Assembly (NCBI GenBank): GCA_049513455.1
Contig: JBEKWB010000008.1
Coordinates: 20,282-84,281 of the forward strand
DNA: 64,000 bases
From: Bog-473 sp049513455
GTDB lineage: Bacteria; Actinomycetota; Acidimicrobiia; Acidimicrobiales; RAAP-2
Direction of reading: 5' to 3'
The translations under genes and the position numbers were made by a program. This document shows positions 17,755 to 26,477 of the stretch, in pieces (positions within the stretch are counted from its first letter, which is position 1; each line of letters begins with the position of its first letter). The notes under the pieces are model-generated. The model was given only the letters and a program-made list of their open reading frames with translations. It ran no database searches and was not told where the DNA came from.

Positions 17755-18263
17755 CCGAAGACACTGATGGGGGCGTTGTCGGTCGTCGTCGTGGTGGTCG
17801 GCAGACGACCGTCGATCGACTGGATCCGGATGAGGACCCGGGAGTAGAGAACGTCTGCCTTCTTGCCATCCTCCTCGGCCGTGGCCAACAACTTCTTGTT
17901 CGTGATCCCGGCGTCGTAACAGTCGGTGGCCGCTGTTCCCTCGAGCCCGTAGGCGGCGGAAAGCCAGTCGGTCACCTGCGCGTCGGGGGTGGGAAGCTCG
18001 CCGTTAGCCGTGTCCGCGTCGTCCTCCATGGTCCCGCAGGCCGCGTGCATGGCAGGGGTCGACGTCTCCTCCGCAATGCGCGCGTTGTCGGCCATCAAGG
18101 TCCCGATGTCCTCGCCGAAGCTGGTGCCACCGACCCATTCCGCCAAGCGATGGGACGGCGTCCCGACTTGGTCCTCTCCTGCACATGATGCGGCGCCGAC
18201 CCCGAGAAGCAGCACGAGCACGGCCGACAGGATACGCCGTCGCGACACACCTATCTTTCTCAC
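17751..18263 (-). CDS. Probable lipoprotein of unknown function
   Basis: A 170-aa protein with a signal peptide: MRKIGVSRRRILSAVLVLLL then GVGAASC, where Cys27 would be lipidated. The mature part has three more Cys and ends in a Thr run (TTTTTTDNAPISVFG). No family is recognised. It lies between tyrS and a flavin reductase with 4-bp overlaps on both sides, so it is co-translated with them. It would depend on the LspA encoded at 46 kb. Confidence 0.75.
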   Translation of the reverse strand: MRKIGVSRRRILSAVLVLLLGVGAASCAGEDQVGTPSHRLAEWVGGTSFGEDIGTLMADNARIAEETSTPAMHAACGTMEDDADTANGELPTPDAQVTDWLSAAYGLEGTAATDCYDAGITNKKLLATAEEDGKKADVLYSRVLIRIQSIDGRLPTTTTTTDNAPISVFG

Positions 18264-19531
18264 GCCACCTCTGTGCGCAGCACGTGGAGGTCATGTCGCC
18301 CCTTGCGCAGCACGACATAGCGGCCATGGAGGAGATCGTCGGTTCCGAGCGTGCGGCCGATGTCGGACTGGCGCACATTGTTGACATAGGCACCCCGGCC
18401 TTCGATGGTCCGCCTGGCGTCGCCCCTTGACTTGGCGAGGCCGCTCTGCGCGAGCGCGTCGATGAGGAGCAGGCCGTCCAGAAAGGTCTGCCGGCCGATC
18501 TCGGTGGAAGGGGCATCGTTGGTGACCGCCAGCAGCATGTCCTCGGCGAGTGTGGCGATCTCCTCGCCGAAGAGCGCGGCGGACGCCTCCTCGCACCTGA
18601 TCACCTCGGCCTCGCCGTGCACCAAGGAGACGACCTCCCGGGCCAGTGCACGCTGAGCCGCACGCCGTTCGGGGTGTGCCGCCGTCTCGGCGTCGAGGGC
18701 TTCGATCTCCTCGTGGGGCAAGAACGTGAAGAAACGCAGGTACGTCCCCACCATGGCGTCGACCGTGTTCAGGAAGAACTGGTACATGGCGAAGGGACTG
18801 GTACGGGCTGGATCCAACCAGACTGTTCCCGTCTCCGACTTGCCGAACTTGGTCCCGTCTGCCTTCAGCACGAGCGGAGTCGTCAGTCCCCACACTTCTT
18901 CCTGGCTGACCTTGCGGATGTAGTCGATGCCCATGGTGATGTTGCCCCACTGGTCGCTCCCGCCGATCTGGAGAGTACAGCCGTGGTCGACGTGCAGCCG
19001 AAAGTAGTCGTACGCCTGCAGGAGCATGTAGCTGAACTCGGTGTAGGAGATGCCCTGATCCGGTCGGTCGAAGCGTGACCGGACGGACTCCTTCCCCACC
19101 ATCTGGTTCACGGTGAAGTGCTTGCCCACGTCGCGCAGGAACTCGAGGGTGCTGAGCTGGCCCAGCCAGGCGCTGTTGTCGAGAAGGAGGTTGCGGGACG
19201 GATCGAGGAACTGCCCCAGCTGCGCCCGGATCCCTTCCAGATAGCCCTCCAGCACCTCCCTGGTCAGGAGGGTTCGCTCGTCCTGCCTCCCTCCGGGATC
19301 GCCGATCATCCCCGTCCCGCCCCCGGCCAACGAAATGGTCCGGTGACCGGCCAGCTGGAATCGGCGCAGCGTGCAGAGGAGGAGCAGGCTGCCCACGTGG
19401 AGGCTGTCGGCCGTGGGATCGAAGCCGGCGTAGACGGTCAGGCCCCCGGCGTCGAGTCGCTCGAGAAGATCGGGGTCGGTGACCTGGTGGATCAGGCCGC
19501 GAAAGGCGAGGTCCTCCGAGAGTGTCGGCAT
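18260..19531 (-). CDS. tyrS: Tyrosyl-tRNA synthetase
   Basis: A 423-aa class I synthetase of the bacterial TyrRS type. The HIGH-like motif is HVGS in GFDPTADSLHVGSLL, tyrosine-site residues lie in YTEFSYMLLQAYDYF and GGSDQWGN, the KMSKS-like loop is KFGKSE, and the C-terminal S4-like domain ends the protein. I prefer the ATG at 19531, which has AAGG upstream, over a TTG two codons earlier. No T-box leader is visible; the gene starts 38 bp from the divergent carotenoid oxygenase gene. Confidence 0.97.
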   Translation of the reverse strand: MPTLSEDLAFRGLIHQVTDPDLLERLDAGGLTVYAGFDPTADSLHVGSLLLLCTLRRFQLAGHRTISLAGGGTGMIGDPGGRQDERTLLTREVLEGYLEGIRAQLGQFLDPSRNLLLDNSAWLGQLSTLEFLRDVGKHFTVNQMVGKESVRSRFDRPDQGISYTEFSYMLLQAYDYFRLHVDHGCTLQIGGSDQWGNITMGIDYIRKVSQEEVWGLTTPLVLKADGTKFGKSETGTVWLDPARTSPFAMYQFFLNTVDAMVGTYLRFFTFLPHEEIEALDAETAAHPERRAAQRALAREVVSLVHGEAEVIRCEEASAALFGEEIATLAEDMLLAVTNDAPSTEIGRQTFLDGLLLIDALAQSGLAKSRGDARRTIEGRGAYVNNVRQSDIGRTLGTDDLLHGRYVVLRKGRHDLHVLRTEVA

Positions 19532-19554
19532 GCTCAAACCTTGCCATATGCCAG

Positions 19555-19560
19555 TAGCCT
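19555..19560 (+). promoter_or_regulatory. Leaderless -10 for the carotenoid oxygenase gene
   Basis: TAGCCT, 9 nt before the ATG at 19570. Confidence 0.5.
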
Positions 19561-19569
19561 GGTCTTCGC

Positions 19570-20901
19570 ATGAACCCGCCGTTGCCCATCGACGGCGTGC
19601 TCCCCCCGGACCTGCAGGGGACGCTGGTGCGCATCGGCCCCGGAACGCCGGGCGGCGGAGCGGAAGACGGAGCCCAGGCGAGAGCGACCGCCGGCGCTCT
19701 CCACGCCATCGAGATCCGGGACGGTGCCGCCGTCTCCTACCTGACCGAGCCCTCTTCGGCCGATGCCAACGTGTTCTGGCATGCCGGGAAGGTCTTGGCC
19801 CTGGCCGAGTCCGGTCTGCCGCAGCAGTTCTCCCGCCTGCTCACGCCGGAGGAGTTCGAGGGCGGGCTCCGCGTCCCCATCGCATCGCACGTCCGTCGGG
19901 ATGCGGCTACCGGTGGCCGGGTCCTGTTCGGAGTGGAACGGGGCACCGAGGAGGCTCCGCCGTTCCTCAGGGTCGGCGAATGGGACGCCTCGGGAGCGCT
20001 GGTGCACCACCGTGAGGTCGAATTGGAGCGGGCCACCTGGCAGCACGACGTGGGCGTCACGGCGGACCACATCGTCTTCATCGAGTCGCCCACCGAGTTC
20101 TCAGAGGCCCTCTACGGGTACGGCACCGAACCCGACGAACCGCAAGGGTCCCCCGATGTCCCGGTACCCTTCCGGTGGGATCCGGGTGCGCCCGGATGGG
20201 TCGGCGTGCTCGACCGGGTCCGAGCCGGAGTCGGCGCGGGCGCCGGCGTGCGCTGGGTCCGGGTCGATCCCTGCCTGGTCACTCACGTGCTCCACGCCCA
20301 CGATGACGGGGACGCCGTCGTCCTCTACGTCTGCCGCTACGAGGTACCCGAGGAGGGCCAACCGGTCGACCTCGACGCGTCGGTGGTGGGCGCCGAGGGG
20401 ATCGGGATGAGCCTGATCGCCGGTGGGCTCCCCATCCTCGAGCGCTGGCGGATTGTCGGCGATCGACTCGAGCGGTCACAAGTGGACGACCGGCTGGTCG
20501 AATACCCCACCTCGGACCCCGCATGTGACGCTGGCCCCTTCCGCTATGGCTACGGCGTCGAGGTGGCGCCCAATCGCGACCGCAGCGCTGATCGGGAGGT
20601 CGATCACGTAGGTCTCCTGCGCTTCGACGTGGCCCGCGACGAGGTGGTGGCGTGGAATGCCGGCCACTACCGGACGGCGAGTGAACCGCTCTTCGTGCGC
20701 GCCGCCGACGGGAGATCCGACGACGAGGGCTGGCTGCTCACCATGGTGTACGACGCCGCCCGGGGCGCCAGCGACCTCTACGTGCTCGACGCCTCCTCTT
20801 TCGGCCGACGCGCTCCGCAGGCCGTCATCCATCTCCCCGAGTCGGTGGCGCTGCCGTTCCGCAGTCACGGAACGTGGATCGACGCCGCCCGCTACCGCTG
20901 A
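19570..20901 (+). CDS. Carotenoid cleavage oxygenase family protein
   Basis: A 443-aa RPE65/carotenoid oxygenase beta-propeller. The family signature of four iron-ligand histidines is visible: ASHVRRD, WQHDVGVT, THVLHAHDD and RSHGTW near the C-terminus. The N-terminal LPPDLQGTLVRIGPG is the typical opening. Such enzymes cleave carotenoids, apocarotenoids or stilbenes. Whether this one makes retinal cannot be told; no carotenoid or rhodopsin gene is in the window. It is probably expressed from a leaderless promoter. Confidence 0.9.
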   Translation: MNPPLPIDGVLPPDLQGTLVRIGPGTPGGGAEDGAQARATAGALHAIEIRDGAAVSYLTEPSSADANVFWHAGKVLALAESGLPQQFSRLLTPEEFEGGLRVPIASHVRRDAATGGRVLFGVERGTEEAPPFLRVGEWDASGALVHHREVELERATWQHDVGVTADHIVFIESPTEFSEALYGYGTEPDEPQGSPDVPVPFRWDPGAPGWVGVLDRVRAGVGAGAGVRWVRVDPCLVTHVLHAHDDGDAVVLYVCRYEVPEEGQPVDLDASVVGAEGIGMSLIAGGLPILERWRIVGDRLERSQVDDRLVEYPTSDPACDAGPFRYGYGVEVAPNRDRSADREVDHVGLLRFDVARDEVVAWNAGHYRTASEPLFVRAADGRSDDEGWLLTMVYDAARGASDLYVLDASSFGRRAPQAVIHLPESVALPFRSHGTWIDAARYR

Positions 20902-20914
20902 AACCCCCTCTTCG

Positions 20915-21490
20915 CTACGCCCCGCGAGTTCGGTTCGACGAGGTGGACGGGGTGGCCGGGGTGGCCGGTGTGGCCGGGGCGGGATAGGCCGACGAGGCGC
21001 GATCGCCGAACGCGGTGGGATAGGTCCACGTTGACGTGAAGGACGACGTGGAGGCGGATTCAGAGGCCAACGACCGCCCCCACCCGCCGGCTGCCGCCGA
21101 GGTCGATTGTGGCAAACGTTGGCACTCGAGTTCGATCGTCCCGTCACCCCACCCGCCCGTATCCCAGGAGCGGCGGTTGTGCCGTGAGCAGTTCGGCTGA
21201 CCGCATCGCACGGTGACGGCACAGATCGCCTGCGCGCCGTTGGGCCGCTGCCGTTCGCGTTTGCGGGCCGTCGCGGGCCGCACGTCGACCCGGTGCCGGG
21301 CGCGTCGCCGAATGCCGAAGAGTCGGGCGTCGAAGCGGAGGTGGCGGTCGAACAGACGATGGCGCTCGGAGAGATCGCGTTCAAAAAGGTCGGTTTCCCC
21401 GGTGCGCGCGGTGGTGACGGCCAACAGGACGATCGCGGCCGCCCCCCAACCCAGGTCCCGCTGCAGGCGCGCTCTGTTCATCATCATCAT
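20915..21490 (-). CDS. Hypothetical membrane-anchored protein
   Basis: Up to 191 aa. Support comes from a strong AGGAGG at 21494-21499, placed 6-9 nt before two of four consecutive ATG codons (MMMMNRARLQRDLGWG). One membrane segment (GWGAAAIVLLAVTTA) follows, then an Arg/His-rich region, four Cys (CAVTVRCGQPNC and ELEC) and a Ser/Thr/Pro-rich tail. No family is recognised and codon use is less typical than the neighbours, so a frameshift or a poorly conserved gene is possible. It lies 96 bp downstream of the LCP gene on the same strand. Confidence 0.45.
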   Translation of the reverse strand: MMMMNRARLQRDLGWGAAAIVLLAVTTARTGETDLFERDLSERHRLFDRHLRFDARLFGIRRRARHRVDVRPATARKRERQRPNGAQAICAVTVRCGQPNCSRHNRRSWDTGGWGDGTIELECQRLPQSTSAAAGGWGRSLASESASTSSFTSTWTYPTAFGDRASSAYPAPATPATPATPSTSSNRTRGA

Positions 21491-21586
21491 CACCCTCCTC
21501 TGACCCGAGGGATCATCGATGGGGAGCATGTGGATTTTATCAGCCAATTGTGAGGGAACTGTGAGGCGCGGCGGATTTGCGCAGGC

Positions 21587-23425
21587 TCAGGTCCGATTGG
21601 GAACCGGAGCCGTCGGGGTGGCGCCCGCCGCGCACGCCCGTGGATCCCAGGGCGCCAGGGTCGGATTGGAGACCGATGGAGCGGCGATCGCATCCGAGGA
21701 AGTCGGAGTCGATGACGTGGTCGGCGTGGTCGTGGTGCCCGCACCGGTCGGCGTCGTGGAGGTGGCCGGGGCGTTCACGGCGAACTGGGTACCGGTCACG
21801 AGGGTCACCTGTGCGCCGTCGGCCACCTGGCTGGGGTCGTAGGCCATGATCACCGAACCGGAGAGGGAACGGGCCACCGACTCCGCCGCTGCCTCGGTCG
21901 CTGCACTCCGCGAGCCGTAGTACACGACGGTCTCGGCCACATCGCCCACTGCGGGGGTGTCACCCACACCGACCGTGCGAAACCCGAGCGCAGCCAGCGC
22001 GTCGGACGTGTTGGTGGCCTGGTTGTAGGCACCACTCCCGTTCATGACCGACACGGTCACCGATGAGGGCGTGGGGAGCGGGCTCCCGGTCATGGAGTCG
22101 GTGGTCGAACCAATGCCGAGTACCTGGTCGATGACGCTCTGGTCCTGCGCCTGCGAGGGGAACTCCACGTCGCCGTAACTGCCTCCCTGATAGATCAGGC
22201 TCCCGTCCGTTCCATCCGGATCAATCACCACGGCGACCGGGAGGGTGAGCTGGGGGACCGAGTTGATGTTGACCGAGTGGAAGTCGAGCACGAGGCTCGC
22301 CATGTCGTTCACCGACCACGACTGATCAAAGGTCAGATCGGCCTTCACCGAGTTGATGAGGTCCAGGTCGGTGATCGGGTTCCCCAGCCCCTTCTTCGCA
22401 ACCGCGGTCGCCAACACCCGGAGGAATTCGTGGTCGCGGTTGATGCGAGCCAGGTCGCTCTGCGCCTCCTGGGGCCAGTACTCGGCGTCGGAGGTCGTCG
22501 TCCCGGGCGCGTCGTACTGGAGATGCCGGGCCCGGACCACCTGGAGGGCCTGCGTGCCGTCGAGGTGCACGCAGGTGGCGGCCTGGACGTTCAGCCCCGA
22601 TTCGGCGTCGAACACCGACTCGGGGAACGACATGTTGATGCCGCCGAGGGCATCGACAATATTGGCGAACTGATCGAAGTTGAGGGACACGGCGTGCTGG
22701 ATGGGGATTCCGAAGTCCTCCTCGATCGCTGCCACCAGCTGCGACAGGCCCTGAAACAACCCGGCGTCGATCTTGTTCGGTCCGGTGCTACGGGCGTTGG
22801 GGATGAACAGGTCACGCGGGATCGAGAGCAGTGCGAGTTGATGGTGCGCCGGGTCAGCATGGAGGATCATGATCACGTCGCTGTTCACGCCGTTCACGCC
22901 CTGGGAACACAGCCCGTAGGCCGGGTTCTGCACGGTCAGGGCACATCGTGAAGTGGACCCCACCATCAAGATGTTCTCGGTGCCGGCCTCCTGTCCCGTG
23001 GTGAGAGCCGAATTGAGTCCCTGCACCTGCACCCGGTGCAGGTCGTGCGTCAGGTAGTAGGCGTACCCTGCGCCACTCGCCAGCACGACCAGTACGACCG
23101 CCAGGCTGATCAGCGCGACCCGTCGTAGGATGCGACTCCGCCTGCTCCGCACCTTCCTGGGCCCTCGGCCGGCCCGCCGGCCCTTCTGGGCGCGGTGCAT
23201 CGCTTCCCCGAGGGCCGCCAGGCCACTCTCGTTCGCAACGGCGGCGCCTCGATCGGCGCCAACTCCGGTGTTGCGGCCCGCCGTGCCCGTATCTGCGAGG
23301 GGATCCTGCTGCGCTTCGACGTGGTCGCCGAGGTTGCGCAAGCCCCCTTCGTTGGGAACAGATCCGCGCCCGGAACGGCGTGGCGAGGACTCCGAGATAC
23401 GCCGGCGTCGCCCGTCTTCAGTCAT
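21587..23425 (-). CDS. LytR-CpsA-Psr (LCP) family protein with LytR_C domain
   Basis: A 612-aa envelope protein. An Arg/Ser-rich cytoplasmic tail of about 75 residues is followed by one membrane helix (VALISLAVVLVVLASGAGYAY region), the LCP catalytic domain with SIPRDLFIP, NKIDAGLF and VRARHLQYD, and then a LytR_C-type domain (VTVSVMNGSGAYNQATNTSD). The end is a Thr/Pro/Ser-rich tail. LCP enzymes attach glycopolymers to peptidoglycan; in mycobacteria Lcp1 links arabinogalactan. The ATG at 23425 lies 8 nt after TACGCT, pointing to a leaderless transcript. It is divergent from the HNH gene. Confidence 0.92.
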   Translation of the reverse strand: MTEDGRRRRISESSPRRSGRGSVPNEGGLRNLGDHVEAQQDPLADTGTAGRNTGVGADRGAAVANESGLAALGEAMHRAQKGRRAGRGPRKVRSRRSRILRRVALISLAVVLVVLASGAGYAYYLTHDLHRVQVQGLNSALTTGQEAGTENILMVGSTSRCALTVQNPAYGLCSQGVNGVNSDVIMILHADPAHHQLALLSIPRDLFIPNARSTGPNKIDAGLFQGLSQLVAAIEEDFGIPIQHAVSLNFDQFANIVDALGGINMSFPESVFDAESGLNVQAATCVHLDGTQALQVVRARHLQYDAPGTTTSDAEYWPQEAQSDLARINRDHEFLRVLATAVAKKGLGNPITDLDLINSVKADLTFDQSWSVNDMASLVLDFHSVNINSVPQLTLPVAVVIDPDGTDGSLIYQGGSYGDVEFPSQAQDQSVIDQVLGIGSTTDSMTGSPLPTPSSVTVSVMNGSGAYNQATNTSDALAALGFRTVGVGDTPAVGDVAETVVYYGSRSAATEAAAESVARSLSGSVIMAYDPSQVADGAQVTLVTGTQFAVNAPATSTTPTGAGTTTTPTTSSTPTSSDAIAAPSVSNPTLAPWDPRACAAGATPTAPVPNRT

Positions 23426-23433
23426 GGCGGGTG

Positions 23434-23439
23434 AGCGTA
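23434..23439 (-). promoter_or_regulatory. Leaderless -10 for the LCP gene
   Basis: TACGCT on the minus strand, 8 nt before the ATG at 23425. Confidence 0.6.
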
Positions 23440-23573
23440 ACGACCTGGAAGGCCCCCGGGTCGTCGCGCAGCTCGGCTCGTCGCGGGGACGGGCCGCGTA
23501 CGACAATGCCTCTACGTCCCATGGTTCTGGCGCGAGCCTAGGGAACCGAGGCGATGCCCTGATCTCTCCCTCG

Positions 23574-23602
23574 GGATGAGATCTCGCTACGCCGTCTCAT
23601 CC
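23574..23602. repeat. Inverted repeat between the LCP and HNH genes
   Basis: Arms GGATGAGA (23574-23581) and TCTCATCC (23595-23602), perfect over 8 bp with a 13-nt spacer. It sits in the 286-bp divergent region, about 110 bp before the HNH start. It could be an operator or hairpin; no T-tract follows. Confidence 0.5.
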
Positions 23603-23699
23603 TAAAGTGGGAAACGTTGCGGCCTCGGGGAGCAAACGCTGCCGTCGTCGACCCGGTTCCCGCATTCCCCCTGTGCTCCTCTCTGTCACACCCTTTCGG

Positions 23700-23705
23700 C
23701 ATAGT
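23700..23705 (+). promoter_or_regulatory. Leaderless -10 candidate for the HNH gene
   Basis: CATAGT, 6 nt before the ATG at 23712. The same hexamer precedes the phosphodiesterase gene at 42956. Confidence 0.45.
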
Positions 23706-23711
23706 CGTCCC

Positions 23712-24854
23712 ATGGTCAACACCACCCTCCACCAGGGCCCCCGCCCGGACGTCGTCTCCCGCCGGACCGATGCGCTCGTGGCCAGCGTGGCCCAGCACCA
23801 TCGAGCGATCTCGGCTCATCAGCGTCGGCTCCTGTCCGCCGTGGCGGAGCTCGATCGCCGCAAGGCCTGGCGGGTCGACGGTGCCACCACCATGGTCTCG
23901 TGGCTCGTACAGCGCTGCTCCGTCACCGCATCGACCGCCCGCGACTGGGTGACCGCCGCCGAGAAACTGGAGTCGCTCCCGAAGATCTCCGAGGCCCTGT
24001 CCCAGGGAAAGCTCTCGTTCGACCAGATCAAACCCCTTGTCCAGGTGGCCAAGCCCGACAGCGATGCCCGACTGGCCGAAGCAGCAACGAGGTGGTCCGC
24101 CAAGCAGGTGCGCGAACTTGCCGTCGCAGCGAATCGTCAGAGCGACGATCAGGCCGCCGGCAACTACTCACACCGGTTCCTCCGCTTCAACGACCACCGC
24201 CACTCGTTCTCGGGCACCCTTCCCGAGGACCAGTACGCCCGGGTCAAGGGAGCGCTCACCGCGCGGGCCGGCCGGAGGCCGAAAGGCACCACGACGTTCG
24301 AACAGCGGATGGCCGACTCCCTCGTCGAAGCCTGTGGCCAGAGCGCATCAGAGGGTCCCCCGTCCAAACGGACAATGGTTGTGGTCCACGCAGATCTCAC
24401 CTACCTCGCCGGGGGGGGCGGTACCGCCGAGCTCGACGTGTTGGGCCCGCTCGCTCCTGAGGTGGTCCGCCGGCTGGCGTGTGACGCCAAAATCATCCTG
24501 TCGGCCGACAACGAGAAGGGCCACAGCATCCAGCAGGGTACCGCCGTGCGGAACCCCAGTCCGGCACAGCGGATCGAGATCCGGCGCCGGGACAAAGGCT
24601 GTCGCTTTCCCGGCTGCACCTATACCGAATTCACCGACGTCCACCACGTGGTGCACTGGCTCAATGGCGGGCCCACGTCGATACCGAACCTCGTGACCCT
24701 GTGCGACCAGCACCACCGCTCGGTTCATGAGCTCGGTTGGAAGATGTCCGGCGACGCAAACGGGCTGCTCTCGTTTCGGAGCCCGACAGGACGCGTGACC
24801 ACGTCGACGCCGTCTCCGACCTTCATGCCAACGCGAGCCGGACCGCCTGGTTGA
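23712..24854 (+). CDS. DUF222 / HNH endonuclease domain protein
   Basis: A 380-aa protein of the DUF222-HNH family, which is expanded in actinobacteria and of uncertain role, possibly mobile. The DUF222 region spans about 10-250; the HNH zinc-finger nuclease region is near 290-345 with CRFPGC, DVHHVVHWLNGG, NLVTLCDQHH and RSVHE, so the Cys and His residues look intact. The ATG at 23712 has no Shine-Dalgarno but follows a possible -10 by 6 nt. The C-terminus overlaps the convergent menD end by 32 bp. Confidence 0.85.
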   Translation: MVNTTLHQGPRPDVVSRRTDALVASVAQHHRAISAHQRRLLSAVAELDRRKAWRVDGATTMVSWLVQRCSVTASTARDWVTAAEKLESLPKISEALSQGKLSFDQIKPLVQVAKPDSDARLAEAATRWSAKQVRELAVAANRQSDDQAAGNYSHRFLRFNDHRHSFSGTLPEDQYARVKGALTARAGRRPKGTTTFEQRMADSLVEACGQSASEGPPSKRTMVVVHADLTYLAGGGGTAELDVLGPLAPEVVRRLACDAKIILSADNEKGHSIQQGTAVRNPSPAQRIEIRRRDKGCRFPGCTYTEFTDVHHVVHWLNGGPTSIPNLVTLCDQHHRSVHELGWKMSGDANGLLSFRSPTGRVTTSTPSPTFMPTRAGPPG

Positions 24855-26472
24855 TCGCCTCGTGCAGGGCGACGTTCTCCGCTCGACCCCGCAGTTTCAC
24901 CCGGATGAGTGCCGGGGCACGTGCAGATCCAGACGCAGCGAGGGCATCATCGAAATCCGCCACGGACGTGACGTCGCGCACCTCCAGCCCGAAGCCGCGA
25001 GCCACGTCACCGACGTCGGAACTCGGAGGGGTCCCGAAGAGCAGTTCGAACCGGTCGGGCTCGAGGGCCCCCGCCTGGGGCAAGAACGAAAAGATCCCCC
25101 CTCCCCCGTTGTCGAGCACGATGAAGGTGCACGGGACGTCGGGCAGGTTGACCAGTCCCGACACGTCGTGCAAAAAGGCCAAATCCCCGAGAAGCGCGAA
25201 CGTGCGCCGCCCTGATGCGGCGATCCCGAGGGCGGTCGAGACCACCCCGTCGATGCCGTTGGCACCCCGATTCGCCATCACCGCGGGGGCGACGGGCAGC
25301 GCCGGGCTGAACCATTCCAGGTCGCGCATCGGCATGGACGCCGACACCATGATCGTGCCCTCCACCGCCGCGGCGTGACGGGCCAGGGCGCGGGCGACTG
25401 AGGGCTCGCTCAACTCCCCGGGCAACGCACGCTCGATCACAGCCTGCGCCACCGATTCGTAGGACCGCCACGTCGACAGCCACTCGGGATCGGTCGGGAC
25501 GGCAGATTCGAGCGCGGCGTCGATCCATTCATCCCCACCGACGTGATGGAACTCGCTGACGGCAGCCAAGGGGTCGGTCCATTGCCACCACGGATCGACG
25601 CAGACGACGCGCCCCCCACCCGCCGCCACGTCGGACACGTACTCGCTCAGGACCTTTGAGAGCCACGGGGCACCGAGCTGGACCACGGTGTCGGGCAGCG
25701 GGGGCTTCGTGCGCAGAATGGTGTCGGCGGCGGCGATCGTCCCGGGCAGGCGGCACCCTGATCGCGGATCGGCCAGGATCGGCCATCCAAGACGCTCGCC
25801 GAGGAGGAGGAGTCTGCCGGGGTTGCTGGTCGCATGGGCTCCCGCGATGATCAACCCCCGGCCGTCGAGGGGCGCGTCGAGTACGGCGACCCCGGGGTGG
25901 CGCCGGATGAGCGAAGGTCCGGGCCGGGCCGGTAACGGACCGGCGGAACCGATGAGCGGTTCGCGGAAGGCGAGGTTCAGATGGACCGGCCCGGGTCCGA
26001 GCGGCCCGTCCCGGGCCTCGGCGACGGCGCGGGCAGCCAGCGGGCGCCACGACGCTTCCTGCGACTCCTCCGGGACACCGGGATCGCAGGACCACCGGGT
26101 CGAGGTGGTGAAGAGCCGTACCTGGTCGATGGTCTGTGACGCCCCCACATGATGGAGTTCGGGCGGGCGGTCCGCCGTGCACACAATGAGGGGCACCCGA
26201 CCCTGATGCGCCTCGACCACCGCCGGATGGAGCTCCGCGGCGGCGGTACCACTCGTGACGCACACGACGGTGGGCGCGCCGCTCGCCATGGAGAGGCCGA
26301 TGGCGAAGAAACCGGCACTCCGCTCGTCCAGGCGGACGTGCACCCGGAGCCGGGCGGCCAGCGCGAGGGCCAACGGCGTCGAGCGGGAACCGGGGCACAC
26401 GACCGCGTCGGTGACGCCACCGTTGACCCACTCGTCGACCAGGGTGGCGGCGAAGGTGGCCTGTACGCTCAC
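24823..26472 (-). CDS. menD: Menaquinone synthesis protein MenD (SEPHCHC synthase)
   Basis: A 549-aa thiamine-diphosphate enzyme that adds succinic semialdehyde to isochorismate. CPGSRSTPLALAL, the catalytic-Glu region LDERSAGFFAIGL, and SGTAAAELHPAVVEA are in the N-terminal half; the ThDP/Mg region GDLAFLHDVSG to VLDNGGGGIFS is near the C-terminus. The GTG at 26472 has a GGAGGGG 8 nt upstream that lies inside the start of divergent menH; only 5 bp separate the two start codons. Confidence 0.96.
   Translation of the reverse strand: MSVQATFAATLVDEWVNGGVTDAVVCPGSRSTPLALALAARLRVHVRLDERSAGFFAIGLSMASGAPTVVCVTSGTAAAELHPAVVEAHQGRVPLIVCTADRPPELHHVGASQTIDQVRLFTTSTRWSCDPGVPEESQEASWRPLAARAVAEARDGPLGPGPVHLNLAFREPLIGSAGPLPARPGPSLIRRHPGVAVLDAPLDGRGLIIAGAHATSNPGRLLLLGERLGWPILADPRSGCRLPGTIAAADTILRTKPPLPDTVVQLGAPWLSKVLSEYVSDVAAGGGRVVCVDPWWQWTDPLAAVSEFHHVGGDEWIDAALESAVPTDPEWLSTWRSYESVAQAVIERALPGELSEPSVARALARHAAAVEGTIMVSASMPMRDLEWFSPALPVAPAVMANRGANGIDGVVSTALGIAASGRRTFALLGDLAFLHDVSGLVNLPDVPCTFIVLDNGGGGIFSFLPQAGALEPDRFELLFGTPPSSDVGDVARGFGLEVRDVTSVADFDDALAASGSARAPALIRVKLRGRAENVALHEAINQAVRLALA
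26464..26469 (+). promoter_or_regulatory. Leaderless -10 for menH
   Basis: TACGCT, 8 nt before the GTG at 26478. The hexamer lies inside the first codons of divergent menD. Confidence 0.6.
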
Positions 26473-26477
26473 CTGGC

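Noticed and set aside
19532..19569. T-box or other leader for tyrS
   Set aside because: Only 38 bp separate tyrS from the divergent gene, with no room or sequence for a T-box.
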